From the NCBI GenBank assembly GCA_963691655.1, contig OY829329.1, positions 20,722,708 to 20,786,707 of the forward strand: a DNA stretch of 64,000 nt, read 5' to 3'. The position numbers and the translations under genes were made by a program. The notes beneath the pieces were generated by a model. That model did no database searches, was not told the origin of the DNA, and was given only the letters and a program-made list of their open reading frames with translations. The stretch is from Toxonevra muliebris (taxonomy: Eukaryota > Arthropoda > Insecta > Diptera > Pallopteridae). This document shows positions 23,520 through 35,459 of the stretch, one piece after another (the first letter of the stretch is position 1; each line of letters begins with the position of its first letter).

Positions 23520-24490
23520 GTAAGTACATAAACGTATCTCTATGTACGTGCGTTTGTTTTATGTGTGTTTTGCTGGTGCTGCTGTGCATTTTCGAGTGTG
23601 AATGTTTATAACTGATTAAAAAACACAAAAATATATAGAAAAAAAATAAAAAATAAATAGTAAAAAGAAAAAACGCTGCATGTGCCTGGCCACCGCACAT
23701 CTTCGTTATTATCTCACACTCGACGGGTAGACAGTGTGTCTAGTCGGACGCGAAAACAGTCGGTAGCATTTGTTATTTTCATTATTATTACATTATTGTG
23801 GTTTTTTTTTGTTTTTTTTTTTTTTGCCAAGTTGTTAAGTGTGGCGCATTGTAAAGAAAAAACATGATGCTATTTTATTGTGGGCAAATGTGTTATGAAT
23901 ACTTTGCAAAGAAAAAAATAATAATGCGTCTGTTTTGATGATAATTAAAAAAGTGTTAAAGTGAGTAAAAATATGCTAAGAAATAGTTGACGTTATTTAC
24001 TATTTAGAAAAGTTTTAAAATTTTTGTATAAAAAAAATGTACCTAAAAATTTCTTTTGTGAAAAGTTTAAAAACTTGCGGCTGCTCCTTTCCTTTTTTAT
24101 TTTATTTTTTCCTTATTTCTTTTTTTCTATATTTTTTATTTTTCAAACAGAATTCCGAAAATTCAAATTGAAATATTTTTTCATTGATTTTTCATTTCCT
24201 TTCTCATTCTCAAAACGCAACGCACTCCTGCTGCTGCTCCTGCTTCTGCTGTAAATACATATGTATGTATGAAATTTTCGGGTGCGGGTCTTTTTTTCCA
24301 TTCGTTCTATGTTTCATTTTCATAACATTTCAATTTACATTTCTCATTTGGTGTTGTTGTTGTTGTTTTTCGTTGGTCTCTGTATAGAGCAGCAGCAGCA
24401 GCAGCAGACAGTAACATCAAGCAATACAACAACTACGATAAACGTGCTCTTTGCTTGTTGTCGTCCGTCAATTTTCGTATGTTGATTGCC

Positions 24491-24696
24491 ATGCTCCTTA
24501 TGTTGTTTATGCAGCCATAACTACAACAACAACAACCATCAATAATAACATGGCGCATGTAAACACTGTAATGCAAATGCAAATTGCTATCATGGAACGT
24601 GGTGAAAAATGAAATATATGCTCCTTATGTTGTTTATATAGCCATAACTACAACAACAACAACCATCATAATAACATGGCGCATGTAAACACTGTA
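24491..24696. repeat. Local tandem duplication (~127-bp period)
   Basis: About 80 bases starting ATGCTCCTTATGTTGTTTAT recur at 24491 and 24618 with only a few differences; both contain CAACAACAACAACCATCA and ATGGCGCATGTAAACACTGTA. This is a recent local duplication. Confidence 0.85.
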
Positions 24697-27600
24697 TGGC
24701 TCTCATTTAATGGGCGCGCTGTCATTCACTTACTGGTTTTATATTTGCGCTCTCTCTCTCTGAAGAACGTTCTCTCAGAGTTAGTTTATTGTCTCTTTGG
24801 GTTTGTTTTTATTACAGCTCTCTCTCTCTATCTCTCTCTCTCTCTGTGTTACTTAGCACACGTTTCATTTATTATCCTCTCTACTTGTATTTTTGCGTTT
24901 TTGTTGATTTTCCTATATTTTCCGTGGTGCGCGATTTTCCATTGTTGTTGTTGTTATTATTATTGTCGCAACTTCTGCTGCTCTTACGGTAATATGCGTT
25001 TTATACCAACCACAAGTAAGAATTTCGTTCGTTTCATGCTGCATTTCATTTCCACATCATTTCGTTTCTATGCATGGATACTTCTCTTTGAAATATATAT
25101 GCATGTATATGTATGGGTGTGTGTGTGGATGTATTTTATGTGGCGTTGCCTTTCTTCTCATGTATGTCCTTTATGTTTACTTCGTATAGAGGCGAAGAAC
25201 TGCTGCTGTTTTTTTCCTCCCTCCCTCTGTCTCGTTGTTTTTGTATATATGCATATACATACACACACATGCACATACTTTCTCATATGTATATTACAGT
25301 AATAAATTTTTTTTCTATATTTATATGTAAGTTTTTGTTGCTTTCTCGTAAGTTTTTCTATTATTCTCTTTTATCCTTTTTCCTTCCATATTCGCGTTGT
25401 TATCGTTTATTCAACCCTCTTCTGCCTGCTGGCTGCAGAATCTAAATAGTAAAGCAAAAGCACACAAATAGTAGAGAACAAAAAAAAAATAAATATTGAC
25501 AAAAGAAAGTTTTAAATCGTATATTCACATTTTTCGCTTATTCTTACTGGCAGTAAAGAATTTTATATACAAATGCTAACAAAATTTAATTTAGAAAAAC
25601 ATGTAAAGAAAATAAAAATATACGAAAAATCGATAAAAATCATATGAAAAAAATTGTGGTGTGAAAAAAAGCCAAAAATAAATACAAAATTAATGTATTA
25701 TTTATAAGTGAAAAATGTGAAAATTTCAAAAATCCTTTAGAATTTTTGGAATTCTGAATTGTTTTTAACTAATGCTCTTTTTTATTCTTTCTCTCTCTTT
25801 CCCCTCTCTAATCTTTTAGATTAACGACGTTTGCTGTGCTCATACACACACACAAAAAGAAAACATCGAAGAAGTATTGGTGAAAATAGTTAAATTGTGC
25901 AAACAGATAATATAAATACAAAATATTAAAGTGCAAAACAAAAAAAAAATATATAAATAAAATAAAATTAATAATAACAACGAATAAAAATAATATTTAA
26001 CTACACATATCCTTCGAAAGATTGTGTGTTTGTGGTGTGTGTCTTCAATATCAGTGTGTGTGTATTTTCTTTCTGTTTATATTGCGCAATCATTTATTTG
26101 CATTTTAAAGCATCCGTGTATTTGAATAATTCAAAAAGTTTGCTGCAATTTTTTAGAGCAATACAAAAAACACACGCACGCACACACATAAAAAATACTA
26201 ACATAACAAAAATATACATATGTATACATATATACATATTAATATAAAAAAAGGATAATAAAGGATAACTGCTGAATTCCGTTCAAGTAAGCGCAGTTAT
26301 TTTCATTTTTATTTCACACGTTCTTTCTTGTGTTTCATCCTAGTACATTCTGATTCGCGTTTCGTTTTCAAAAGTTCCGGTTCAATATTCGCCCGTTTAT
26401 ATTCGTTGATTCATTTCGTTTCGTTGTTTGATCGCCGTTCAACGTAACTCTCTCTTCTCAGTACTTGAGAGTACCGAACGTACTCTGGCTAACTTTATCC
26501 AGCAGCAACAACAATAACAACATTGACAGAAACGCGAAATCGTTGTTGCTGTTCTTATTTTTGGTGCCGTTGTGTTTTGGAAATTGTTGAAAAATCCTTT
26601 TGGGGTCCTTTTTTGTTTTGTTGATTATTTGTTGTTGTTAGCTTGGTTGTTGTTGTGTGTTTGTGTGTGTGTGAATGCAAATATAGACACACACATTTTC
26701 TCGTATATACAACAACAACGACGGCAAAAAAGTTTACATTTTTGCTGCAAATCGCAAACGGAAAAATATATAAATTTTTTTTTTTTTTTTTTTTGGTCAT
26801 ATCCTTTTTCAAAATACAATTTTTATAAGTACTTAAACTCTCCTCGGTGTTTTGTGAAATCCGCCGCGTTTTCTTTCGTCTCTCCCTAAACTCGCCGCTC
26901 ATCACCATCACCGAAAATGGCGCATCAACAACGCAGCAGCGGCAATTGAAATTTACTGGCTCCAGTTTTTTTTTTTTCTTCGTATATAAAAAGGTAAGTC
27001 TTTTTTCACGTTTTTTTTTTACACACTTGGTAGTTTTGTTATTAATTTTAATTTTTTTTGTTTTTTTGAGAATATGTACTCGTACATAGTTAATTCCTTT
27101 TTATTGGGCGTAAAAAGCCGATTTATTTTGTTCTCTTTTCTGTATGTTGTTTTTGTTGTTTTTATTTGGCAATTGTTCTCATATACTGTACTGAGTGAGG
27201 AGAGTGAGTGTTGTATTGTATGTGTGTATGTGTGTAAATCCCTTGAATATTTACGCAAAAATCTTCTTTTAATTTATTCTGTTAGTTTAATGGGCTTTCG
27301 ATATTTTTTTCATTATTTTCAATATATGCGAATTTACTATAGTGTATTAAGTGCTAAAGTTAAATTGAAAGTGGATAATAACTGTAAAAAAGTATCGCTT
27401 TTTGAGTTCAAAAAAAAATAATTTTCTCATAAAAAAAGAAAATGGCAATTGCATGCATATCTGAAAAATGAGAGCGAGAGAGTGAGAAGAGAACATGCTA
27501 TAATTATGACCATCGGATCTTTAGTAAACATCAGTGATGCCAACTTAAATTTTTAAATTTCCTGAATTAATGCAAAAAATTCCCCGAATTAACTTAAATA

Positions 27601-28599
27601 ATTTCTAACCGAATAATAAATTTTCATATGTATGTTTTACATATTTTACATACAGCTCTGTTCATAAAAATAACATCGGCATTACGAGCAAGCACAAAAT
27701 CTTCAACATCTTTTCTCCCGATATATTGAAATTGAAACTTTAGTTGGAAATTACACTCTGAAGTCTTAGGTATCCAAAACATAAGAACTTTTTGTTTTTA
27801 AATTTGTGTAAAAATTGAAAAAAATAAAAAATCCCTATAATCCAAAAAGTTTGCTGTTCGTAAAATTAGCAGCTCTTGAGAAATAGTATCCTGATAAAAG
27901 TGAACTGTGAACTTTTTCTGAGGAAAAATTTTTTATGTTTCTACTCAAGTATTTTAATACCTTGTGGAAGAATACTTTTTCTTTTGTATTCCAGTGGCGC
28001 AACAACGGGTTTCTAGGGACAACTAATACTTTACGTCTCTCCATAGGACATTACCACTTTGCTGCCGTCACTCCAGTCTGCAGATTCCTTAAAATGTTTA
28101 ATTTCATCTAAGTTAAATCAATTCCAGGTGTAGGTAGTGATTGTTGTAGGCTTCTTCGGACATCCATTTTGGTACAATGAAACAATTTATCTGCGAGTTT
28201 ACTTGAATGATCCTTGCCTTTCACTATGTGTGTGTTGCTTAGCATTTGTAAGAGCAGCATTAACATAATGTTGATTCATACCTATTTATGATTAATGATC
28301 GGTTGGATGAGTTTTGGATTGTATTTATCACAATCTTGATGCCGTATGGTGTTTTTAATTTCCTTTTAAGGGAAGGACAATATGACCAAAATATGAAGAC
28401 CCATTTTCCGACTTAAGGTCCATATTTTGGGAGAACTAGAGATGATGGAGAAAAACGGAGTATGCAGTCGTGATCAGTGACTCTAAATTACTATAAAACA
28501 GTTGGAAAATCACGCGTATAAATGTAATATAGAACTTGTTACAGCGCCACCTATCGGATTTTAACATAGCTAAGCAAGTTCTTGAGATATTTCATTAAA

Positions 28600-29150
28600 T
28601 AGTGAAAAAAATAGTAGAAAAAGGAATGGAAAGAGTAGTAGAAAATAGTGATGAAAATGGCAGAATAAAAGTAGTAGAAATTAGCAGTAGAAATAGTAGT
28701 GGAAAAGAAAGTAGTAAAAGGAACAGAAAATAGTAAAAAAAAGTAGCAGAAAAAGTATTAGAAAAATAGTAAAACATAGTGTAAAAAAATAGTAAAAAAA
28801 GAGTGGAAAATAGTAGTAGAAATAATAGTAAAAAGTAATAGTAGAAAAAACAGTATAAAAGTAGCTGAAAATATTAGAGAATAGTAGTAGAAAAATTATT
28901 AGAAAATAAGAAGAAAATGTGGAAAAAATATAGTAAAAAATTAATAGAAAAAGGTAGTAAAATAGTAGTTAAAAATATTAGTAAAAAAAGTAGTAAAATA
29001 GTAGTAGAAAAAGTTAGTAAAATAGTAGTAGAAAATATTAGTAGAAAAAGGTAGTACAAAATAGTAGTAGAAAAAAGTAGTAGAAAATAAGAAAAAAATC
29101 TAAAAAAAATTAATTTAAAAAGTAGTAGAAATAGTAATAGAAAATAAAAG
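28600..29150. repeat. Degenerate GTAGTAGAAAA tandem array
   Basis: About 550 bases of diverged GTAGAAAA/GTAGTAGAAAAA words. The hydrophobic minus-strand frames within it are repeat translations. Confidence 0.85.
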
Positions 29151-29199
29151 TAGCGCATGATGCCACACCCACTAATTCAACAAACTGAAAAAAATTTTT

Positions 29200-29600
29200 A
29201 AATCCGGTATTGGCAAATAATGCTTCCATACTAAATCTTAGTATTGTACCATAAATGGCTCCCTAGATATCTTGTAATGAAAATTCTGGTTGTATGAAAA
29301 GTGCCACGCCTCTTTTTCAACCCCACCCATATTTTTTTGCAGTAGCATGGCATTGTTGTTTCACCGTCTTGTACCAAATTAGGGTACTGCGCTATAAATG
29401 ATTCTTAAGATATACCCAAAAAAGTATTAGGATTGCATGAGAGGTGCCACGCCCACTTTCCCGAAAACCTTTATGAATAGCTATGTTTCATCCTCTTGTC
29501 AAAGCAAATATATATTCAATCGGTTAAGTTGTTCAGAAGTTACACGATTATAAACATACGCACAAAACTTTACGATTATATGTATATAAAGATTTTTTCC
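29200..29600. repeat. Probable dispersed repeat fragment
   Basis: The words GTGCCACGCC(C/T) occur twice (29310, 29443), with CATAAATGGCTCCCTAGAT and CTATAAATGATTCTTAAGAT as parallel segments. The stretch ends with CGGTTAAGTTGTTCAGAAGT. This style recurs in fly interspersed repeats by recall, but I cannot name the family. Confidence 0.35.
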
Positions 29601-29799
29601 ACATTCGAAGTCAAATGCCGGCCATCCAACACCATGCTTTATTAAGGAACATATCAAGATTTTTGTTTCTTTAAGAAGTCTTTAAAATAGAGAATCCCTT
29701 GAATTATTTCAGCACGCAATTTATTACGCAGTTTCGATTAAGTGTTGTTGCCAGATAGTTCGAACAATTTTCTTCTAATTCAGTAAAAAAAAATTAATC

Positions 29800-30065
29800 A
29801 TTTTCCTACTGAATTTACGAAACTTTTGATGTGATAACATCTTTACTCTTGGGGGCTGAAGGAAAATTTATAGTACAGTGAATTGATAGATATTAAAATC
29901 AAATGTCATGTCGGTGGATGTCGTGTGAGGTTACATAGTATGTGTGAGTTTATAAGTGTGTGCTTTATTAAATATTTTATTTTAAGCCCAAAAGTATGCA
30001 ATACATAATTTCTTTATCAAAAACGGAATATATCAAAAATTGCTTCTTTTTTTTTATTGTATTGT
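29800..30065 (-). repeat. Dispersed repeat family X, copy 1
   Basis: The reverse complement reads TTTTTGATAAAGAAATTATG, then GCATACTTTTGGGCTTAA, CACACACTTATAAACTCAC, CTATAAATTTTCCTTCAGCC and AAAGATGTTATCACATC. The same order is found at 34850-35275 and 41395-41610. Confidence 0.7.
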
Positions 30066-30907
30066 TTTATTGCATAGTTTATTTTAGATTATAATTTATT
30101 CTTTCCTAATTGAAATTGTAAAATAATATCAACTTTAGGCAATGTAGAGGTGCAATTTAATAACAGTTATTAAGTTTATTTTGGCTTCTATACTTTTGGA
30201 GTCTAGCCAACTTCAAATGTTCATGTCTAATTTACTTGGCTCTAATGATATTTGCTACGAAATTGAGTAAGTTGGAATTTTGACAAATTTTTGGAAATGC
30301 ACAATGAATTTGTATTAGTCTTCGATATATGTATGTAGTCCCCGAAGTATTGTTCTTCTATCAAATAAAGAAATTTCGGAGAAAAAGCCCAATTTTTTAA
30401 ACGCATATTTTACAGAACGAAAAAAAAAATTCTGTTTGAAATAACTTACATTTTTCAAAACCATCAATTTAGGCAATTGATGATAATTATCACCTGTGTT
30501 GCCGAAATATTATATTTTAGTCATATCGGCAATTTTCGACTAAAAATTGTAGTTTACTTTGGAATAAAGTGTGTAAATTTAGAAATGAAGGACTGTATTA
30601 AAATTGCAGCATTAGCTTATATAGTTCGAATCTTTCTATAGCGGATGAAGTTACCGTAAAAAGATCTGTTGCCTCACTGGGTCAAAAATTTACAAAAAAT
30701 TGTTGTAAATCTGTATAATTGTATGGTCTTCTCAAGAAATTTATTGAACGTTTGTGTGAAGTAAAAAAAAGGACAATATTATAATCGAAGACAAAAATTG
30801 TTAACGAAAAAAGACCACGCAGTACTGCAATTTGTATGTTAATGTAGTGAAACTGCTATTGTGGTACCAATGTACTTTTTTGATTTCAAATTGTACCAAG
30901 TAAAACT

Positions 30908-30975
30908 GTACCAAAAAAGTACAATTGTACCAAAAAAGTACAATTGTACCAAAAAAGTACAATTGTACCAAAAAT
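30908..30975. repeat. 19-bp tandem array of GTACAATTGTAC palindromes
   Basis: Units of 19 bp built as GTAC(C)AAAAAAGTACAATT; GTACC starts at 30908, 30927, 30946 and 30965. Each junction creates the 12-bp palindrome GTACAATTGTAC. Confidence 0.9.
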
Positions 30976-31179
30976 ATCATCATTATTGCTGTTGCTTTCA
31001 ATTTAAGAGAGAGCGAAAAAGTTCATGTAAAAAAAAAAAAACGTAAAGAAATTGAGGTACTCTGCAGTCGCCATTGCTGTTGCTCTCAATTCAATCGGTT
31101 GGTGAATGCGCCATTAATGGTAGTCGAATATTCAATTTCGGTTGCTTTTTTTCTCTCTGCAGTGTTGTCATAGAAGTAT

Positions 31180-33440
31180 TTACCCGTTCCCCATGCCCCC
31201 AAAACTACATAAAGCTCTTAACCTGTAACAGTTTTTCGACCCATTAAAAACTTTGGCTCTATTCTCATTGAAATATTAGACAGCTACTAAGATAACTTCA
31301 AGGTCTTGTAATATGTCACTCAATATGCTCATTAACTATGCCACATTTAAATAAAAAAAAAAAAGAAAAGATAAACGCGTCGTTTGCAGTAAAAAATTTC
31401 CATTCTACTTCTGAGAAAAACTAACCCATTCACATAAATGAATTTTTAGTACCTAAAGAAACATAAGTAATTTAAATGTCATTTGAACTTGTCAGTGGAA
31501 TGTCCACTTAACTAATTATAAAGAAGCTTAAAATTGCATTAAAAATACTTAAATATTATACAGCAGAAAAGAAAGAAACGAAAAATAGTCGCCGCCAACA
31601 CTCACACTCACCCCCGCTCATTTACTGGTATTTATAGAGCGCTCATGCGACCATTATCGTCAACACGTTCAACGCGTATCGTGTTTGGAGAACTGAAAAT
31701 GGTATGCGAAAATAAAAAAAAAAAAAAAAAAGCAAAACAAAAAATACCACAATAAAAACAAAACAAACAAAAATTCCATAAGAAAGTGACTGGCTAACGG
31801 GGAGGCACAAGCAGACAGGCAAAGAAACAAGTAAAAAAAAAGCCCGGCAACCATTCATTTATGCACACAAGGCGTGTTTCCGAAAACGACACCTATAAGC
31901 CAAATTAATTTCAAAGTGGAGAATCCAAAAATGATTGATTAAATGGCGCTGGTTTCTTTTTACACTGCACGCTGTGACAATATAGCAGCCGCCAGCAATT
32001 TTCCCCTTTACCGCAACCAACTTTGTTGCTTTTACCGCCACCAACTTTGCTTCCACTGCCACCAACTTTGCTTCTACTGTCACTGCTTTTGCCTTCATCG
32101 CCGCCACTACCTTTTTTTTTCGCCGGCCGACAACAATAAATAACGTTCGAGCACTCGAGCCGCATTAAATTTAACCACAAATTTTGGGTATGAAATTTTA
32201 TTTCAATTTTTTTTTTTCGTTTTTTTTTTTTGATAGGCCAAAAAACCTTGAAATCGAATGAAATTTTTGGCATTTGAGAATGTGAAATTTTTATTTATGG
32301 TTAGGGTAAAGAAAAATAGAAACAGAAACAACAAACAAGAAGCCGGCAAGAAAAAAAAAGATAATAAAATGAGCAACACTGATTTGCCTTGCCTCTTGCC
32401 TTGATTTAGATTGCCGCTCTGTAAAAGGAAAGAAGCCAAGGAATTTACATAAATTTTTGAGAATGAACAAACGCGCGCAAATATTTAATGTGTGTGTGTT
32501 TTTTTTTTCGTTACTATAAATATATATTTAGTTATATAAGTGTTAGTATATATGTATGTATGTATGTATGTATGTAAGTATGTATATAAAATATCTTTGG
32601 AATTCATGGCATGCAAAATTTTTTCGCTAATATTCCGGCAGAATGTTAATTATGTGCTATAAATGGAGAGTTTATAAATAAATAGTTGGAATAGTGAATT
32701 GAAGTTGATTGAGTTGCATTGAGAAATAAAAAATAAAAAAAAACTACTACCAGAAATTCTATTCAATTCAATACAATTTTGTTGACAAAAAGTTTTGGTA
32801 GCAAAAAGAAAATATAAAAAAATATAATCTCAAAGAAGTTTTTAAAAGTCCTGCAAAGGTATTAGGTTAAATAGATTAGATTGGAGGGAGATAAAAATAT
32901 ACTGTATCGGAGGAACTTCTATAAAAAAAAATTGTACTTGATGAGGCCCGAAAGAGGTCTGAAAGGAAATAAGATTTCCTTGGTTCAATTTGGCCCAAGT
33001 GACTCAAATTGATTTCAAGGTTATTCAAATGACTCTAAGTGACTTTCAGTGACTTCAAAGTAGTCATGATTTTGAAGTCATAAGATTTGCATTCCCATGA
33101 TTTCATGACTCCAAAAAAGACTTTTCCAAATGAATAACCAATCGGTGACTCCAAAAAAAAGATTTCTAAGTGGAGTCAAATATGTTATTATTTGTGACTT
33201 TTGTGACTTATATCCTCAATTGATTGTATTCTTTTATAGCTCTGATATTTGAGAAACTGTCCACAAATATTGTGAAGTGATAGAAATTTTGAAGTAGGCT
33301 CATATGAAAGCTATGGTATTTAAAACATAAACGTATTTAAATATGTTATGACATCAAAGTACAAGGTAGTTTTTATTTATTTTGATTTGGAAAAATCCAT
33401 CATGTCTCATTAATTTGTTTATGATATTCAAAAGTGGCAA
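31180..33440. other. No gene recognised
   Basis: Intergenic or intronic sequence. It includes a small repeat of ACCAACTTTGCTTC-like units at about 32030-32090, a (TATG)n microsatellite at about 32552-32584, and clustered TGACTC/TGACTT words at about 32998-33210. Confidence 0.45.
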
Positions 33441-33612
33441 ACTAAAATAAGTGCCTTCTGCACTCGTCACATGATGTGATAACATACTTAACGCATTGTT
33501 GTTTTACTACATAAAAAAAGTTTTCGTTTTTGTATTGCTAAAAATGCAACCATGGGTTTTTTAAATTTTAATTTTCTCTTTTAAATTTTTTCTATTGATA
33601 TGTAAGTAGGTA

Positions 33613-34834
33613 TTGGGACTATGAATGTATAAACTCGTATTTTTGTTCGTAATTTGGACATTTATTGTGAAAAAGTGATTATAAATTTATTCTTTAAAGT
33701 ATTGTCCATCGTTAGCCACAACCTTTTCCCATCTTTCTGGTAGCATACGGACTCCGCGACGAAAGAACTCCTCATCTTTTGAGGCTATCCACGAATCGAC
33801 CCATTTTTTGAGTTCTTCGAAAGAACGGAAGTGCTGTTCAGCCAGGCCATGTGTCCTCGATCGGAACAAGTGGTAATGAGAAGCAGCAATGTCTGGAGAA
33901 TACGGCGGGTGGGGTAGCACTTCCCATTTCAGCGTTTCCGAGTATGTTTTTACTTGCCTTGTAACATGCGGCCGAGCATTGTCGTGCTGAAGAATAACTT
34001 CGTCGTGTCTATTCTCATATTCTGGCCTCTTAACCTTTAATGCTCGGCTCAAACGCATCAATTGTTGTCGGTAGCGGTCGCCAGTGATCGTTTCATTCGG
34101 TTTCAACAGCTCATAATACACGACACCTTTCATATCTCACCAAATACACAGCATGAGCTTGGATCCATGGATGTTCGGCTTTGCCATTGATGTTGATGCA
34201 TGTCCGGGCGGTCCCTATGATTTTTTACGCTTTGAGTTATCGTAACGTATCCACTTTTCATCGCCAGTCACAATACGATGCAGAAAACCCTTTCTTTTCT
34301 GTCGTTCAATCAGCAGTTCACATGTGAAAAATCGTCGTTCGACGTCTCTCGGCTTCAATTCGTACGGCACCCAATTTACTTGCTTTTGAATCATTCCCAA
34401 TGATTTTAATCGTTTAGAAATGTTTGATTGATCAACTCCTAAAGATTTTGCAAGTTCTTGTTGCGTTTGACATGAATCTTCTTCGAGTAATGCCTTCAAT
34501 TCTTCATCTTCGAACTTTTTCGGGCCGCCTGAACGTTCCCTGTGTTCAACATCAAAATTACCACTTTTGAAACGGGCATACCACACCTGACACATTCTAA
34601 CGTCTATAGCACGGTCAGGATAAGCTTCAGTGAGTAAACGATGTGCTTCAGTTGCGTTTTTCTTTAAATGGAAGAAGAAAATTAAAACTGCCCGCAAATG
34701 TTGTTTTGTTGGCACGAAATTCGACATTTTCAGCTATAGTAAAACACTTTTGTAAAATTATGAAAATTATTTGACAGATCAATTCTTAAATTTTTTTTGG
34801 CGCTCTTCGAGATAGAATACATTCATACTCCCAA
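33613..34834 (-). mobile_element. Nearly full-length mellifera-type mariner
   Basis: 1222 bp. The inverted ends start TTGGGACTATGAATGTAT on the left and TTGGGAGTATGAATGTAT on the right, one mismatch in 18. They are flanked by TA at 33611-33612 and 34835-34836. It contains one transposase reading frame of normal mariner length on the minus strand. Confidence 0.9.
33687..34727 (-). pseudogene. Mariner transposase, one frame with two nonsense codons
   Basis: From ATG 34727 the frame is continuous to the stop at 33687-33689 (346 codons, the normal mariner length). It is broken only by TAG after KRKKS (about 34212) and TGA after MLCIW (about 34140). Both stand where the family has tryptophan (KSWG and WWD), so each is a single G-to-A type change. 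The N-terminal helix-turn-helix half includes TEAHRLLTEAYPDRA, QVWYARFKSGNFDVE and the linker WVPYELKPRDVERRF. The catalytic half includes GDEKW (first Asp), LQHDNARPH (second Asp) and PYSPDIAASHYHLF. In the last motif the family has PSDYHLF, so the third catalytic Asp is His (CAT). The protein would be inactive even without the stops. Mellifera-subfamily assignment is by recall of KPNETITGDRYRQQL and similar blocks. Confidence 0.92.
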
Positions 34835-35428
34835 TATATTCCACAACCGTTTTTGATACAGAAATTATGTGTTGCATACTTTTAGGCTTAATGTAAAATA
34901 TATAGTAAACTCACATATACTCAATGAAATCTCACTTGACACCGACGTGACATTTGAAGGGTTGTAAGTCTAAAGGGTCTAAGTGCCACATTTTTTTTTT
35001 TTTTTTTTTTTGAGATGATAAATTTTTCCGAACATATTTGTCAAGCCTAATATGTTATATGATTGTGAAGAGCTTTATGTCTTATATATTAAACAAAAAT
35101 AACAAAAATGCGAGAATATTTGCTTGGGGTCTAAATCCAATAATTACAGCCGCTTCATTTATATTTTTCGTTTTATTCCCGTTCAATGTTTTAGACTTAC
35201 ATTTAATTTTAATTTCTAGCAATTCACTCCACAATAAATTTTCCTTCTGCTTCGAGTTTAAATGTTATCACATAAAAAAATGTTCCAGAAATCATTAAAA
35301 ATAATTAGATTTATATACTGCATCATTAGATTTATATATACCATCAGATTCAGAAATTTTCTAAATTCCCTTCAAATCTTTTTTTTGAGCATGGTCAACG
35401 TGAAAAATATATGAAATTTTTATCAAAA

Positions 35429-35454
35429 GGAGGGGGGAGGGTGGGGGGGGGATG
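35429..35454 (+). other. G-quadruplex-capable G run
   Basis: GGAGGGGGGAGGGTGGGG and following G bases stand out in AT-rich DNA and fit a G3+N1-7 quadruplex pattern on the plus strand. Confidence 0.6.
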
Positions 35455-35459
35455 GTGTT

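Larger units (their letters stand above)
22975..28590. other. Intron- or leader-like DNA rich in simple repeats
   Basis: Contains many T-, CT-, CTG-, CAA- and TG/CA-rich runs; examples are CAGCAGCAGCAGCAG near 24388, CT repeats near 24750-24845 and TG tracts near 25117 and 26655. Possible splice donors such as AAAAG|GTAAGTC near 26991 are present. The long hydrophobic open frames here arise from these T-rich repeats and I do not accept them as genes. Confidence 0.5.
33475..35275 (+). mobile_element. Dispersed repeat family X, copy 2, interrupted by a mariner
   Basis: The right part (34850-35275) matches the other copies. The left boundary contains ATGTGATAACAT (33473-33484) and the right end ATGTTATCACAT, suggesting short inverted ends. 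The mariner at 33613-34834 interrupts it. The CTTCTGCACTCGTCACATG word left of it (33454) also occurs left of copy 3 (about 41289). Confidence 0.45.

Noticed and set aside
24676..25445. Long hydrophobic frames (up to 208 codons) resembling membrane proteins
   Set aside because: They are translations of T-rich, CT, TG and CTG simple repeats. Overlapping frames are equally open, and composition rather than coding explains them.
28874..29158. Leu/Phe-rich minus-strand frame
   Set aside because: It is the translation of the GTAGTAGAAAA repeat array.
31911..32273. Gly/Lys/Ser-rich minus-strand frame with GGSGSKVGGGKS
   Set aside because: It is built on a few 18-21 bp repeats (ACCAACTTTGCTTC units) that are open in more than one frame. 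The N-terminal part runs through poly-A/T tracts.
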